The notes under the pieces: generated by a model
Database searches by the model: none
Told to the model about the DNA's origin: nothing
Seen by the model: only the letters and a program-made list of their open reading frames with translations
Translations under genes and position numbers: made by a program
Shown here: one piece after another, positions 1 through 9,383 of the stretch
How the letters are laid out: every line of letters starts with the position of its first letter
Numbering within the stretch: the stretch's first letter is position 1
Assembly: GCA_019649035.1 (NCBI GenBank)
Contig: BMAT01013245.1
Location: 77,338-103,969, forward strand
From: Elysia marginata
Lineage: Eukaryota > Mollusca > Gastropoda > Plakobranchidae
Reading direction: 5' to 3'
Length of the DNA stretch: 26,632 bases

Positions 1-1080
1 CGAATGTGATGTGGGAAGTAACAGGTCACTGTATTTAACAGGCTAACCCCTCCCCCCTCTAAACGTAACCAACCTGGTAAATGATTGTTCTATTGACCAA
101 TCTAATTTAGGCTTTTCAGGGACGTTGAGCATAGTCACACCCCCTTTATGCTAATCAGCCTACAATTGGCACACATAACGATTACGACATAATTATTTTT
201 TCCTTGCGATGGTTTGGTTACTGGTTACTTAATGGTTAGTCCTCTGATATCGCAGACTGAAACAGCAGCCTAAAATCAAATTTTGCGTAAGAACAATCGT
301 TGGCTGCCCCAACTGCAGCATGCCGCAGGTAGTAACTAAGCCAAGAATGAAATAATAATCAAACAATTGTTGCTGGGACACTTGAGGGATTGATGCCAAG
401 TAACTATTAATTTTGTCTAGAACTTAGTCTCTATTATGATACTGTCGTTTTTCTATTGATTTATCCTTCCCATTTATTATTATTAGAAAATGCCGTTCAC
501 ACTTTTGGCTGTTGTGTGGCTATTGTTGTAATGCATTTAACGCTATGCAAACATGTACACCATTATCACCAGAAAAATAATGAAGAATAAAACAATATGG
601 AAATTTTACCACAAAAAACTGCTAGGAGATAGATAATATTGGAAAATTCTAGGTCCCTCATAATTGCTACAATTTTGTAGAAAAAAAAATGCCATTATAT
701 ACCATGAGAGCGTTTTATGTTTAATACCAATCCTCGCGACCCATTATAAATCTTTTCTGGTTTTTTTTTGAGTTTCAATGATTCAGAAAAATCCCCAAAT
801 CACTTCTTTATTATGAACGCGGTTAAGTTCTCTACTTATTTAACACATGCATACTAAGAGTTTAGCTTATTCAGAAAACTAAACTTTCTTACTTTATGGA
901 CACTCTAGAAACATAAACCTATTTACATATAAAAATGTATTCCAAAAAAACAATAACTGATTTGAGTGCGAAATTTTCAAAACACATTACCGGTCCGTAT
1001 AGTGCGTAGAAATTATTTGAAAATTACACCTCTATCAATGAAAGATAAAAGCTATGAAGAAAGGTGTTGGAAGAGTTGTC
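1..1080. other. AT-rich non-coding stretch, no gene seen
   Basis: No convincing exon, RNA gene or transposon was recognised here. The sequence is AT-rich with short A and T runs and one short C-rich patch near 48-58. Frames are short and begin only where the pyrimidine repeat at about 1086 starts. Confidence 0.6.
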
Positions 1081-1085
1081 AGATA

Positions 1086-1250
1086 TCTCTGTCTGTCTCT
1101 GTCTGTCTTTCTCTCCCTCTCTCTATTTCTCTCGCTCTACCTCTTTATCTCTGTCTCTCTCTCTCACTCTCTCTCTCTCTCTTGCTCCGACTGTCTCTTT
1201 CTGTCCGTCTCTCTCCCTATCTTTCTCTATTTCTCTCTCTTTTTTTCCCT
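1086..1250. repeat. Imperfect CT/CTGT pyrimidine microsatellite
   Basis: About 165 bp of nearly pure pyrimidine on the plus strand, made of TCTC, CTGT and TTTCTC units. All three plus-strand frames stay open across it and translate to Leu/Ser-rich strings, which is an artefact of the repeat and not a protein. The interruptions suggest an old, decaying array. Confidence 0.95.
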
Positions 1251-2727
1251 AACTTCGTTTTCCATATTTCTGCATAGACTTGTTTTACTAGTTTTATTTT
1301 CTCTTTTCACTTTCTGTTAATGTGCCCACAGAAACGATCATTTAATTTTTAAGTTGCCCTTTTTTAAAGTTGTCATCTGAATTATAAAGAATTGCCTGTA
1401 GTTTTATTTTATTCCAAATTGCTCAAACAATTTTAATCATGGTCGCTAAGGTCAACTTTGTGTCCTTAAAATCCATTTGTAACATTTTTCTTAGTTTAAA
1501 AAAAACAGAAACTAAAACGGTTTAAAAACCTAGAAAGATAGCAACGCAGAAGATCCAGAACGTATGAATAATAGTTTCAGAAAATCGGAGTTATCATCCG
1601 AAAAATGGCGACCTGGTCGCAGAACTAGAACGCGGAAGACCCTAATCTAATAACTCTCCGTCTCTCTGCCTGTCGTTTGTCTATGTTTCTGTCTGATTCT
1701 CAGTGCAAGGAACATTATAATTTATCACAGATAATTCTTTTTTTTCTTCTTTTTCTCTCTTTTTAAAAGAGGGTTCAGCAATAACAATAAAAAAACAATG
1801 CAATGTATTATGTGAACTTTCACCAGGAAAGTCTGTGACTGTTATTAAATTTATTCATAGAGAGTTTTCCTGTTTTTACGGGGTTGTATCGATCATAGCT
1901 TTTCAAGGACAGAAGAAAAGAAGACTTTACGAAAATTGTGTTTTGAGGAAGGTGATACGCATAATTAAAATACAAACTTTTTTGCTGACAAAGTTTTTGA
2001 CAAAACTTATAACTTTTGTACTTTGTGTCTGTATTTGCGTTGTGAAATCGTTTCTGTAATTCTAGAAAACATCTGAAACAAGTAAATCGTTCGAGATTGT
2101 TGCTTGAAAACCTCGTCAAGTAAGGCTTAAAAATTTATATTGGAGTTCTATTATACTTAAATTACTAGAGTTCTATTATACTTAAATAAAATTATAGTTA
2201 GTGGATGTCATAAATGAAGGAACAATTTAAAAAAAATAAAAATGAAAATCGAATTGAATGTACTTTAGACTTCTAAGTTCATTTACTTTTTAGGAAATTG
2301 AAAGGAGCTATGTGCGACTTTTAGATGTGGTGTTATTAAATTTACTTTTAAAGATGTGCTTTTAAGTTGCGCCTTGAAGCAACTATATGTAATTCATTTC
2401 AACTTTTGAAGACTTTAAGTTTAAAAACTCATTCCAAATCTCGGACGTAATGCTAAGACCCTGTACAATGGCTGCTACGAGAAGTTGATATAGATTAAAG
2501 ATTTTTAGTTTCTTTTACCCCCATCTATTATTCAGACCCGTCTCGTATAAAGCAACCCTTAACACTTTCTGGGGATTAATGAATGCTTTTAGTGGAATGG
2601 TTACTGTTGGAAGTTAAATCTCAGGCGATGTTCCAGCCAATCGTAGAATATCATTGGTCTCGGGCGGGCGTCCAGTGCAAATAAGACGGATGTCGCAAAC
2701 CCTAATATTACAAAAAGTCTATAACTG
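1251..2727. other. Non-coding stretch, no gene seen
   Basis: AT-rich DNA with T-rich patches around 1735-1765. Overlapping frames on both strands near 1820-2119 have no recognisable domain and look like chance. A 13-nt perfect palindrome (GCGACC-T-GGTCGC) lies at 1608-1620 and a 25-bp tandem duplication at 2143-2192. Around 2630-2700 the sequence is more GC-rich but was not recognised. Confidence 0.5.
2143..2192. repeat. 25-bp tandem duplication, two copies
   Basis: The 20-bp block at 2143-2162, starting GAGTTCTATTATAC, is repeated exactly at 2168-2187, giving a 25-bp period. The copies are identical over this block, so the duplication is recent or preserved. Confidence 0.9.
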
Positions 2728-2832
2728 TGAATGAAATTAGAGCGTGAATTATCATTGTTTTGGGAAAACTTCCTCTTTTGAAGTCAATTAGTTGCGGGTA
2801 AGAAAGATAATTTTGCGCTCTATTCTTATTCC
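2728..2832. mobile_element. Hairpin-type short dispersed repeat (MITE-like), copy A
   Basis: This block of about 105 bp matches 24211-24316 over its whole length, with a near-identical core (AAAACTTCCTCTTT, GAAG, then TTGCGGGTA). Its ends form an imperfect inverted repeat: 2729-2744 pairs with 2816-2831 with about three mismatches in 16. An inner hairpin (CTTC ... GAAG flanked by TTGG ... TCAA) is also present. It encodes no protein. Two same-sized copies with inverted ends suggest a non-autonomous DNA element. Clear target-site duplications were not found, so a structured RNA-type repeat remains possible. Confidence 0.6.
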
Positions 2833-2853
2833 TGGTAGTGCGTTTTTCTTATT

Positions 2854-2876
2854 CCCCCTCCCCCCACCCCCACCCC
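2854..2876 (-). other. Predicted G-quadruplex motif (minus strand)
   Basis: The plus strand has four C tracts of 5, 6, 5 and 4 bases separated by single T or A bases. The minus strand therefore has four G tracts with one-base loops, the most stable class of predicted G-quadruplex. The plus strand could form an i-motif. Confidence 0.75.
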
Positions 2877-2879
2877 TCC

Positions 2880-3515
2880 ACCTTCATTTCAAATCAGCAT
2901 AACTTTTAACACCTTTCCATTCAATGTTCACAATTTAAGGAAAATTCTGCTTTTGGGAGCATTGAAAATGTATTGTTCAGAGGAGCAGCGCTTTGGGATA
3001 TGAAAATGCGACATCCGACTCATTGTCACTGATCTTGGGACACTCTGATACCTGCGATCTTTACGTTAAAGAAAACGGAATTTTGCTAGAAGTAAGATGC
3101 TGAAGCATCAGGCAAATCAATAATTTTCAAAACCTTATTATAAAATTATCCATACTTATGTGTTATTGGTGAATTCGAAAAAATAAATATGAAGAAATAA
3201 TGACGGATTTAAAGAATTAGATAAAAATGGAGACTGACAGACAGAAAAAAAACACATAACAGTTAAACAAATAAACAGATAGATAATTAGGTTTATTGGC
3301 ACCTGACATAAATTGATGAAAACAAAGAAAGAAAGAATGGGAAAATAGTGAAGATATGAATTAGAAAATAAGCCCGGGACAAAGGCGTAAGGATAGTGAC
3401 TGTGATAGATAACTAGCTTTGTTGGTAGGAAGAATGCCAGACATTTAGATAGGAAAACAAATTAATCTTTCAGTGTTTCAGAGAAAGTTAGTTTTTAAAA
3501 TTGATTTGCAATCTT
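2880..3515. other. Non-coding stretch, no gene seen
   Basis: No domain, RNA gene or transposon recognised. The right half becomes purine-rich, with scattered GAAAGA, GACAGA and GATAGAT words leading into the GA microsatellite. Confidence 0.5.
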
Positions 3516-3651
3516 AAGAGAGAGAGAGGGGGGAGGGAGAGAGAGAAAGAGAGAGAGGCTGACAGAGAGAGAAAAAAGAGATAGATGGATAGAGAGAGAT
3601 AGGGGGGAAGAGAGAGACAGACAGATAGACAGAGGAAGAGAGAGAGACAGA
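3516..3651. repeat. GA-rich imperfect microsatellite
   Basis: About 135 bp of nearly pure purine on the plus strand, composed of GAGA, GACA and GATA units with G runs. Minus-strand frames through it give Leu/Ser-rich strings that are not real proteins. Confidence 0.95.
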
Positions 3652-3867
3652 ATGAAAATCATTAAAGGAAGCCTGTCTTGGAGAATGAAGTAGCACAGAC
3701 TGTAGCCTAGTAAGTTCATATATCATTCTATATATTATAAAACTCAGTCTATTATAAAGAAGACTTTAAATATAAATTTCTTCTGATTTTTAAAAAAAGA
3801 TGTCTTGGAACAAGGAATTATTCACTTTTTATTCAAGTCCAAGAAATTTTGTAATTTGGGTATAACA

Positions 3868-3875
3868 CCCCCCCC

Positions 3876-3920
<45 letters not shown>
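3868..3920. repeat. C-run followed by (CT)n microsatellite
   Basis: A run of eight C is followed by about 22 CT units with a single CG interruption. Confidence 0.95.
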
Positions 3921-3924
<4 letters not shown>

Positions 3925-4530
3925 CTCTTTTCCTCGCGGTAATCGCCCTAGTCCAGGTTCTCCGGTTTTACTCATTTTTTGGGGAGAGTAAAATGCGTTT
4001 CCTTATAGTTTATTTTATCTCTGCTCTTTCTCTGAGACAGTCTCATTTCATCAATTTGTCCCTGTCTTTCATTCTTTATCTCTTATTCCCTGGGGAGAGA
4101 AAGGGATGCTAGATATTGCGAACTCCCTCTCCATGTCTCTCTCTTTTTTTCTCGAGAGGAAGAGGATGGAATAAATTTCCCCAATGGAATGATTTTCCCC
4201 GGATTTCGGCTGGAGCTGTTTGGTGGGCATAAATTTGCCTTTGATTTTTCTGTACTTCCTTTTTTCCATACCCTGTAAAAAGATTGATAAAAATCTTTTT
4301 TTTTCCCTCCAGACACTTTTTGTGCTGGTCTTTTATAGTCGCAACATAGTCTACATCTTTAGCCTAGATACAGGTCTAAGGTTGTATTTGGTCACAAGAC
4401 TTTATATTGACTTTTATATTCTCGGTTAATAATAATACCTAGAGATGTTCCGTAAATAAACTTGCCTAGATTATTTCATAATACTTACTAGCATAGACTG
4501 TTTCTTTTTTTAACAATAAACTATTAAAAA
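3921..4530. other. Non-coding, pyrimidine-rich flank
   Basis: Pyrimidine-rich DNA between two microsatellites. Overlapping minus-strand frames at 4069-4316 and a plus-strand frame at 4220-4429 show no recognisable domain and owe their length to biased composition. Confidence 0.45.
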
Positions 4531-4542
4531 GAGAGAGAGAAA

Positions 4543-4590
<48 letters not shown>
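4531..4590. repeat. (GA)n microsatellite
   Basis: Sixty bases of GA dinucleotides with one AAGGAA interruption near 4541-4546. Confidence 0.97.
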
Positions 4591-4591
<1 letters not shown>

Positions 4592-4857
4592 GCAATTAGA
4601 GAACTGGAATGCGACACAGCACTAAATGAAAGTAAGTTATTCACAAGTTTCAATCTGTTCTAACTTGGATCTTTATGTTTGCCTTCATTTAGAACTACTC
4701 TTCTTTCTCTTCTCTTTTGTTTCAATATTGAGGATAACTTGTTTAGACAAGCGTCCATTGTATTCCAACTTCCTCACTTGTCCAAGTTTAGCTATCACTG
4801 CACCCCGATCTATGTGGTACATATAATAATCATGTAACGACAACTGAAATTTTTGAC

Positions 4858-5015
4858 GAAAAACGTAATAGGGGTAGGCCTACACAACAAGAAAATAAAA
4901 CAGAGGGACTAACAAAGTGGCTTGGCAAAGGAAGCATGATGGAGACAATAGGAGAAACCAAGGATCGAGAAGTGTGGAAGAACATGATCGCCAACGCTTC
5001 ACTGCACCGCAATTA

Positions 5016-5016
<1 letters not shown>
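4858..5016 (+). mobile_element. 3' end of a non-LTR retrotransposon ORF (C-terminal fragment)
   Basis: Read in the frame starting at 4858, the sequence gives EKRNRGRPTQQENK, then KWLGKG, then TKDREVWKNMIANAS, and stops at TAA (5014-5016). An R-G-R-P turn, a conserved Trp and a final D-R-x-x-W-(K/R) motif are the usual signature of the extreme C-terminus of many animal LINE ORF2 proteins, downstream of the reverse transcriptase. A simple trinucleotide array starts at the stop codon, as expected of a LINE 3' tail. Everything upstream, including the reverse transcriptase, is missing, which fits 5' truncation on insertion. The frame is unbroken over about 52 codons, so the copy may be fairly young. 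The clade (RTE-, I- or Jockey-like) cannot be fixed from this piece. It is not a host gene. Confidence 0.6.
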
Positions 5017-5060
<44 letters not shown>

Positions 5061-5122
5061 GTGATGATGATAATAATAATAATGATGATGATGATGATGA
5101 TGATGATGATAATGATGATGAT
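5017..5122 (+). repeat. (TGA)n/(TAA)n trinucleotide array, likely a LINE 3' tail
   Basis: About 35 trinucleotides of TGA with an internal TAA block near 5070-5083. It begins directly at the stop codon of the LINE fragment, so it is best read as that element's 3' tail, later expanded as a microsatellite. Poly-Met and poly-Ile frames across it are artefacts. Confidence 0.85.
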
Positions 5123-5732
5123 ATTGCCACACTCTCCTATGTGTACAGTCAATTATAAACTTGGCCAGTGTCTTTCAACTTTTCAGCTACATAAGAAAGC
5201 AGCGCCTTTGATCAGTTTTTGTATCTGTCAATCATTTCACTTATGGTGTATAAGTGTATAGTGGATAGGACTTTCCAATTGAAGTTTTATTTGTGACTGG
5301 AAACTATTTTTTCAAAATTGGCTAAGAGATTTTGTTCATAAAATACTTCTTTTTGCTGAATTCAATAGACCGTATAACCATCTTAACCTTAGACCCTCCA
5401 TTGCTTGGAAGAAATGGGAGAATTCGTGAAGGATGATAATTATACATTTGTCTTTTAGTTTGAATAATAATTTTACCTAAATCTACGTCACAACTTGGGA
5501 TTCACAATCTCTCCCGCATTCCTTCTTGCAATTGCGCATTTTTTTGTGTGGTTCGATAGGAAAAATATTTAGGAGTTCAAGAACACGTTCTTACACCACT
5601 TTCCACACGCAATTCCCTACCAACATGTCGATTCGGGTCGGGACATTCGATTATTTTAGCTTTTTCACATTTTGTGTCCTTTGCCTTAGAGTTAGAGCGG
5701 TTTGCCTCAGCAATCTATGCAATCCGTGTGAG
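5123..5732. other. Non-coding stretch, no gene seen
   Basis: No recognisable exon or repeat. A 70-codon plus-strand frame at 5526-5738 has no known motif and is probably chance. Confidence 0.45.
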
Positions 5733-5770
5733 GTTTAACGCCAAGTGCTCACGATTCTATATAAACAATG
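5733..5770 (+). repeat. 38-bp direct repeat, left copy
   Basis: It starts GTTTAACGCC and ends CTATATAAACAATG. It matches 6493-6530 in the same orientation and length with four mismatches. It sits two bases outside the left arm of the inverted repeat. Confidence 0.85.
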
Positions 5771-5772
5771 CC

Positions 5773-5998
5773 AATGATTTTGACCTATATCTCCAAAATG
5801 TCACGTGGGTCTTGGGGTCAGTGGGGGTTACCATTCAATAACCTCTTCCGCATTCCCGCCATTCCATGTTAAATTTTATGTTACGCGATTTCCAATAGGT
5901 CTAGAAAGTAGCAGCATTTCATTGGTTGGTAGAAATAGTAATGGCGGATTTTATTTGGGGTGCTGCTTGGGTTAGATACTATTTAAAAAATATCACTT
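5773..5998 (+). repeat. Left arm of a foldback (inverted) repeat
   Basis: Two blocks in this arm match the reverse complement of 6370-6484. The first is 5773-5820 (AATGATTTTGACCTAT ... GTCACGTG ... TTGGGGTCA), paired with 6433-6484. The second is 5943-5998 (GGCGGATTTTATTTGGGG ... TTGGGTTA), paired with 6370-6418. Between the blocks this arm has about 120 bases (5821-5942) where the other has about 14, so one arm gained or lost sequence. By eye the blocks are about 75-80% identical. No coding sequence is apparent. Confidence 0.75.
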
Positions 5999-6137
5999 GA
6001 ATTTCCTTGCCTCTTTGATTTAGTATTTTACATGTAAAAGAAATACTCAAATTAGATATATATTTCACGGCTATAAAGCACTGGAAGTAATTATTTTGGG
6101 ATACAAATTTGAGTGACAAAATTTCAGTCATTCTGTT

Positions 6138-6158
6138 CTAGATCTAGATCTAGATCTA
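6138..6158. repeat. AGATCT/CTAGAT hexamer array
   Basis: A self-complementary run of about 3.5 CTAGAT units. Single or partial copies recur at 6341-6352, about 6780-6788, 7211-7228, 17484-17499, 26054-26066 and 26096-26117. This dispersed hexamer is, from memory, typical of some freshwater snail genomes. Confidence 0.85.
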
Positions 6159-6170
6159 CCGAATGATGTA

Positions 6171-6386
6171 CGAAAGCCAGTCAACACGGATACACCCAGC
6201 CGCACTCCCAAGCAAAGACTAGAGAAGGAATTCTAACTTAAAAAAGCATCAAGAGAAGTGGGGATCTCATAAAATGCTATAAAAAGCTGCCCCAGGATTG
6301 AGTCCAAGGATGGAAACTTGGTTGGTGCCTTATTTGAATCATCTAGATCTAGTCCAACTAAGGCTGTTAAAAGTGACCCTAATAAA
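6171..6386 (+). pseudogene. Possible stop-interrupted coding relic, unidentified
   Basis: One plus-strand frame reads with protein-like composition: RKPVNTDTPSRTPKQRLEKEF, broken after the first 20 residues' worth by TAA at 6234-6236, then LKKASREVGIS, TAA at 6270-6272, NAIKSCPRIES and onward to TAA at 6387-6389. The ASREVGIS segment resembles a helix-turn-helix of transposase DNA-binding domains, but this is weak. It lies between the arms of the foldback repeat, where an internal coding relic would be expected if that structure is a transposon. It may equally be chance. No family is assigned. Confidence 0.2.
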
Positions 6387-6484
6387 TAACCCAAACAGTA
6401 CCCCTAATAAAATCTGCCACAAGGCGGTTTGTTGACCCCAATAGTCACGTGACAATTTCCGGGTAGAAATAGGTCAAAATCATT
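6370..6484 (-). repeat. Right arm of a foldback (inverted) repeat
   Basis: The reverse complement of this block matches 5773-5820 and 5943-5998 in the same order. The E-box-like palindrome GTCACGTGAC and the GACCCCA and CCCAAACAG blocks are shared in inverted form. The arm ends eight bases before the right 38-bp direct repeat. Confidence 0.75.
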
Positions 6485-6492
6485 CGTGTCAT

Positions 6493-6530
6493 GTTTAACG
6501 CCCATTGCTTACAATTCTATATAAACAATG
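6493..6530 (+). repeat. 38-bp direct repeat, right copy
   Basis: Same length and orientation as 5733-5770, with four mismatches. The two copies bracket the inverted arms, giving the order direct repeat, arm, spacer, inverted arm, direct repeat. Confidence 0.85.
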
Positions 6531-7260
6531 TCAGTTGGTAAAGAAATCAACCCTATTTTGGTTTCGTTCAAGAAATTTTTGTTTGGTAGCAGATATTGAA
6601 AATCTGCATATTAAATTGATATTTGTTTCCATAATAATATATCAAAACGGTGGACGCTTGCGAAAAAGTGGAGAAGAACTGTTTTGTCAATTGATCAATG
6701 GACCTTTTAAGACACAAAAATAACCTATAGTTTCACCCCGTTTCTAAGCTTCGTTTGTTAAATGCTGTAGAATCTAAATTAGATCTAGTCTTCATATCCT
6801 GGTTAAGTGTCTAAAAATATGACTTAGATAAAAAAAAATCAATTTAGCTAATTTAGATTTTCAGCCAGATCTTGATCTAGAGTCTGGATGAAACCTAGAC
6901 CTGGCCTTAGTTTGGGGCGCCATATCATTTCCGTTTGAGTCTATATATGCCATGTTTTCTTCCGTTTTATCCTTAGGGTCTCTAGCATCTAGGCTCTTTG
7001 TGTCAACTTTTCTTCCATTTTTGAAAATGAAAGCCATTTCCTTGACCTCACCTGAATTAGGGTCACATTTATCTATTGCACAAAAGCCGCAAGACCATCT
7101 AATCCATTATCTAGGCAGGGAAAGGGAATGTTAACATTATATGAGCAGCCATGGTGATCACTGTTATTAAAAGCCTTCTTTTAAAACTTTCAGCAAAAAT
7201 TAGCGAAACATAGATCTAGATCTAGATTTATTTTTAATAGGCATACCTTAAGGAGAGTAG
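6531..7260. other. Non-coding stretch with AGATCT words
   Basis: No exon recognised. Several TAGATCTAG or GATCTTGATCTAGA words occur near 6780, 6868-6893 and 7211-7228. Plus-strand frames at 6505-6723 and 6952-7134 show no known domain. Confidence 0.45.
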
Positions 7261-7261
7261 T

Positions 7262-7400
7262 GGCGACATGGCGTAGGCTATGTTTTTCTCAGTGGAAAGA
7301 CGGTGGATGCCAAAGCTACTATATGTCGAGGGTTCGAATCATACTACAGGCAGACATTTTAGGCATTTAAAGAAAGCCTAATTCTCCCCACTGCTAATTT
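7262..7400 (+). mobile_element. Possible tRNA-derived SINE fragment
   Basis: A good polymerase III B-box match, GGTTCGAATC, lies at 7331-7340. A weaker A-box-like TGGCGTAGGCT lies at 7269-7279. The spacing of about 62 bases is longer than in a normal tRNA, and no cloverleaf is evident, so if this is a SINE its head is decayed or unusual. No shared tail with the SINEs at 15.6-16.2 kb was seen. Confidence 0.35.
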
Positions 7401-9259
7401 CAAACCTTTATAATCTTTTGATCACTTAATTTATTCTTAGAAATATTATGTTATTTGAAGGGCGTCGGCAGCTTTCTAAGATGTGATTGATTGAAAACGC
7501 GTATCCGTAACTTTGTAATTCTTTTGACAAAAAAAAAAATCAAGTAGGTGACACTTAGATAACTATTTTGTATTTTTCTTTTGATTTCTAATGCATGATA
7601 ATCTTTCGTGTCAGCTGCTGTAGAAGACTTAACAATATAAACGTATAGAGATTACAAAATTTCTTGTTATGAGAAATTATTTATTTAAGCTCATTTTGAA
7701 GTAAAAAAAACTCAGCTTGAATTGGCGTTTTATATTCTGTTTAAACATCAATATTTTTAAACTTATATCGGTGATAGCCCATCTTTAAGTCCAACTTCTA
7801 TTTAACATGCTAGTCACGTTGCAGACACAAATCCTGGTCAAATGCTTGCGCCTCAGACCAAAATCGGTAAGAGGATGTCTCCTGAGATTGCCTAGTAATC
7901 TAGCCCGGCAGACTTACTTCTAGTTAGAGAAAACTAGTGAGGGGAATTTACTGAACAATAAATCTTCAAGAGAACCAGACAGGTTGGATTTCAGGAAAAT
8001 TTTACCTACATTAAGCTGTAAGAAACAACCAGTTTTAAAAATTTGGACTTCAATGACAGTGGTAGGAAAAAGTGTAGATTTCATTCTCTGATCCCCGTAT
8101 GACACTTTTTCCAAAAAAACAGTTTTTCTCTCAACACACTCGTATATCTTTTTAATAATTCAACGTCTTTACTAAAAAAAAACGACTGTCTACGTTTCTC
8201 TGCATATTCAGCGGTGTATGAACCTATCAAAAGCTAGACTGTTATTTCACAAAGCTTAAGAAAATTGCCATGAAGATAAATCAGTAACTTTTGGACTTTC
8301 AAAGGTTTCGGACAAATCTCTCTATGCCTCTCTCTCCATCTGACACACTCAATATCTGCCAGTTGTGATGCAGGACGAAGATATTTCTTTGGTGCATCAC
8401 AGCCGACATGCTTTCAATTTTGATTCTATTTTATTTCTTTTATAAACTGCTCATGACATAATAGATGAAATTTACTACAAAACAAAACGACGTGGTTCAA
8501 CTTGGTTTTAGTGTAAAAGCCTTTCAAATTCAACTTGTCTTCTTGTTATCTTTGCTATTCCTTAAATATTTTGTCCTGCATCCCAAACGGCAGAACCACG
8601 GTCTTTTGTCACTGTGTCATTTGCATTTAGGCAGTACAACATTTATCTTGCTCAGTACATCTAGAGGAACACAGTAACCTTTGCGAGAAATTCGGTCTCC
8701 GGAAATCCTTGGTTAAAATTGAATTCTTGTCTTGGTAAAGTGTTAGGATTTAAATCTGCGTTTGACAAAATCTTTTGGCCGGCAGGGCTGAGGCTGACGT
8801 GCATGAACTCTTCCATAAGGTGCTTTGAACTGTTTTTCTGTGCGTGGTTTACTTAGTTCAAATTTCAACAATCTCATGCCAGGGGATATGGCTAAGCCTG
8901 CCTAATCTTATCTACACTGAAAAAACTTATTGCTAAGCGTAGGCGCGGTGGTCTAGTCTGACCATTACAGAAGATTTGCCCAAAATTCCAAAAAAAAAAC
9001 AAAACCCCAGTGAGGTTGAGATGCTTAACAATTCTAAGAAAAATAATCTCTCGCAATCAGCGTGAACGAGTCGAATGTCGCGAATATCACATTACAAGGC
9101 ATTGATAGTTTGATCAACGCATTTATCGGAGACTCTAAGCATTAAAATTTTCATTAAGTTATCAAACCTGCCTGAAAAGGTGTTCGAAACTCTTTTAGTA
9201 AAAAAAAATTGAGATGGGGGGTGGAGGAGGAAGAAAGCTATTTAAAAAAAAAACGTTTC
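7401..9259. other. Non-coding stretch, no gene seen
   Basis: Frames at 7920-8114 (minus) and 8465-8677 (plus) have no recognisable motif. A tRNA-head-like phrase, GCGGTGGTCTAGTCTG, near 8945-8960 lacks a convincing B box. No repeats of note. Confidence 0.45.
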
Positions 9260-9383
9260 CTCAAACTAAATTTCCAATTTTCGACTCATTCGCACTGGTT
9301 GGAAGACAGATGTCTTGTGTCCAGGGTGAATGAACTCAAACTAAATTTCCGACATTTCAGAAACTCGCACAGGGTCGAAGACC
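9260..9383 (+). repeat. Degenerate 75-bp duplication, two copies
   Basis: CTCAAACTAAATTTCC occurs exactly at 9260-9275 and 9335-9350. The similarity continues for about 48 bases (to CGAAGAC/GGAAGAC) at about 75% identity. The period is 75 bases, a multiple of three, so an open plus-strand frame (9209-9442) repeats LKLNF ... SH ... ED. With only two copies and no known domain, this is more likely an old local duplication than a gene. Confidence 0.65.

Noticed and set aside
966-1320. Three overlapping Leu/Ser-rich plus-strand frames
   Set aside because: They are translations of the CT microsatellite in three frames; no start context, domain or splice structure supports a protein.
4880-5261. 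Poly-Ile (minus) and poly-Met (plus) frames
   Set aside because: Both are read-throughs of the (TGA)n array. The only meaningful frame here is the LINE C-terminus, which is in a different frame.
8945-9020. SINE head suggested by GCGGTGGTCTAGTCTG
   Set aside because: No proper B box follows at tRNA spacing and no family body or tail is visible.
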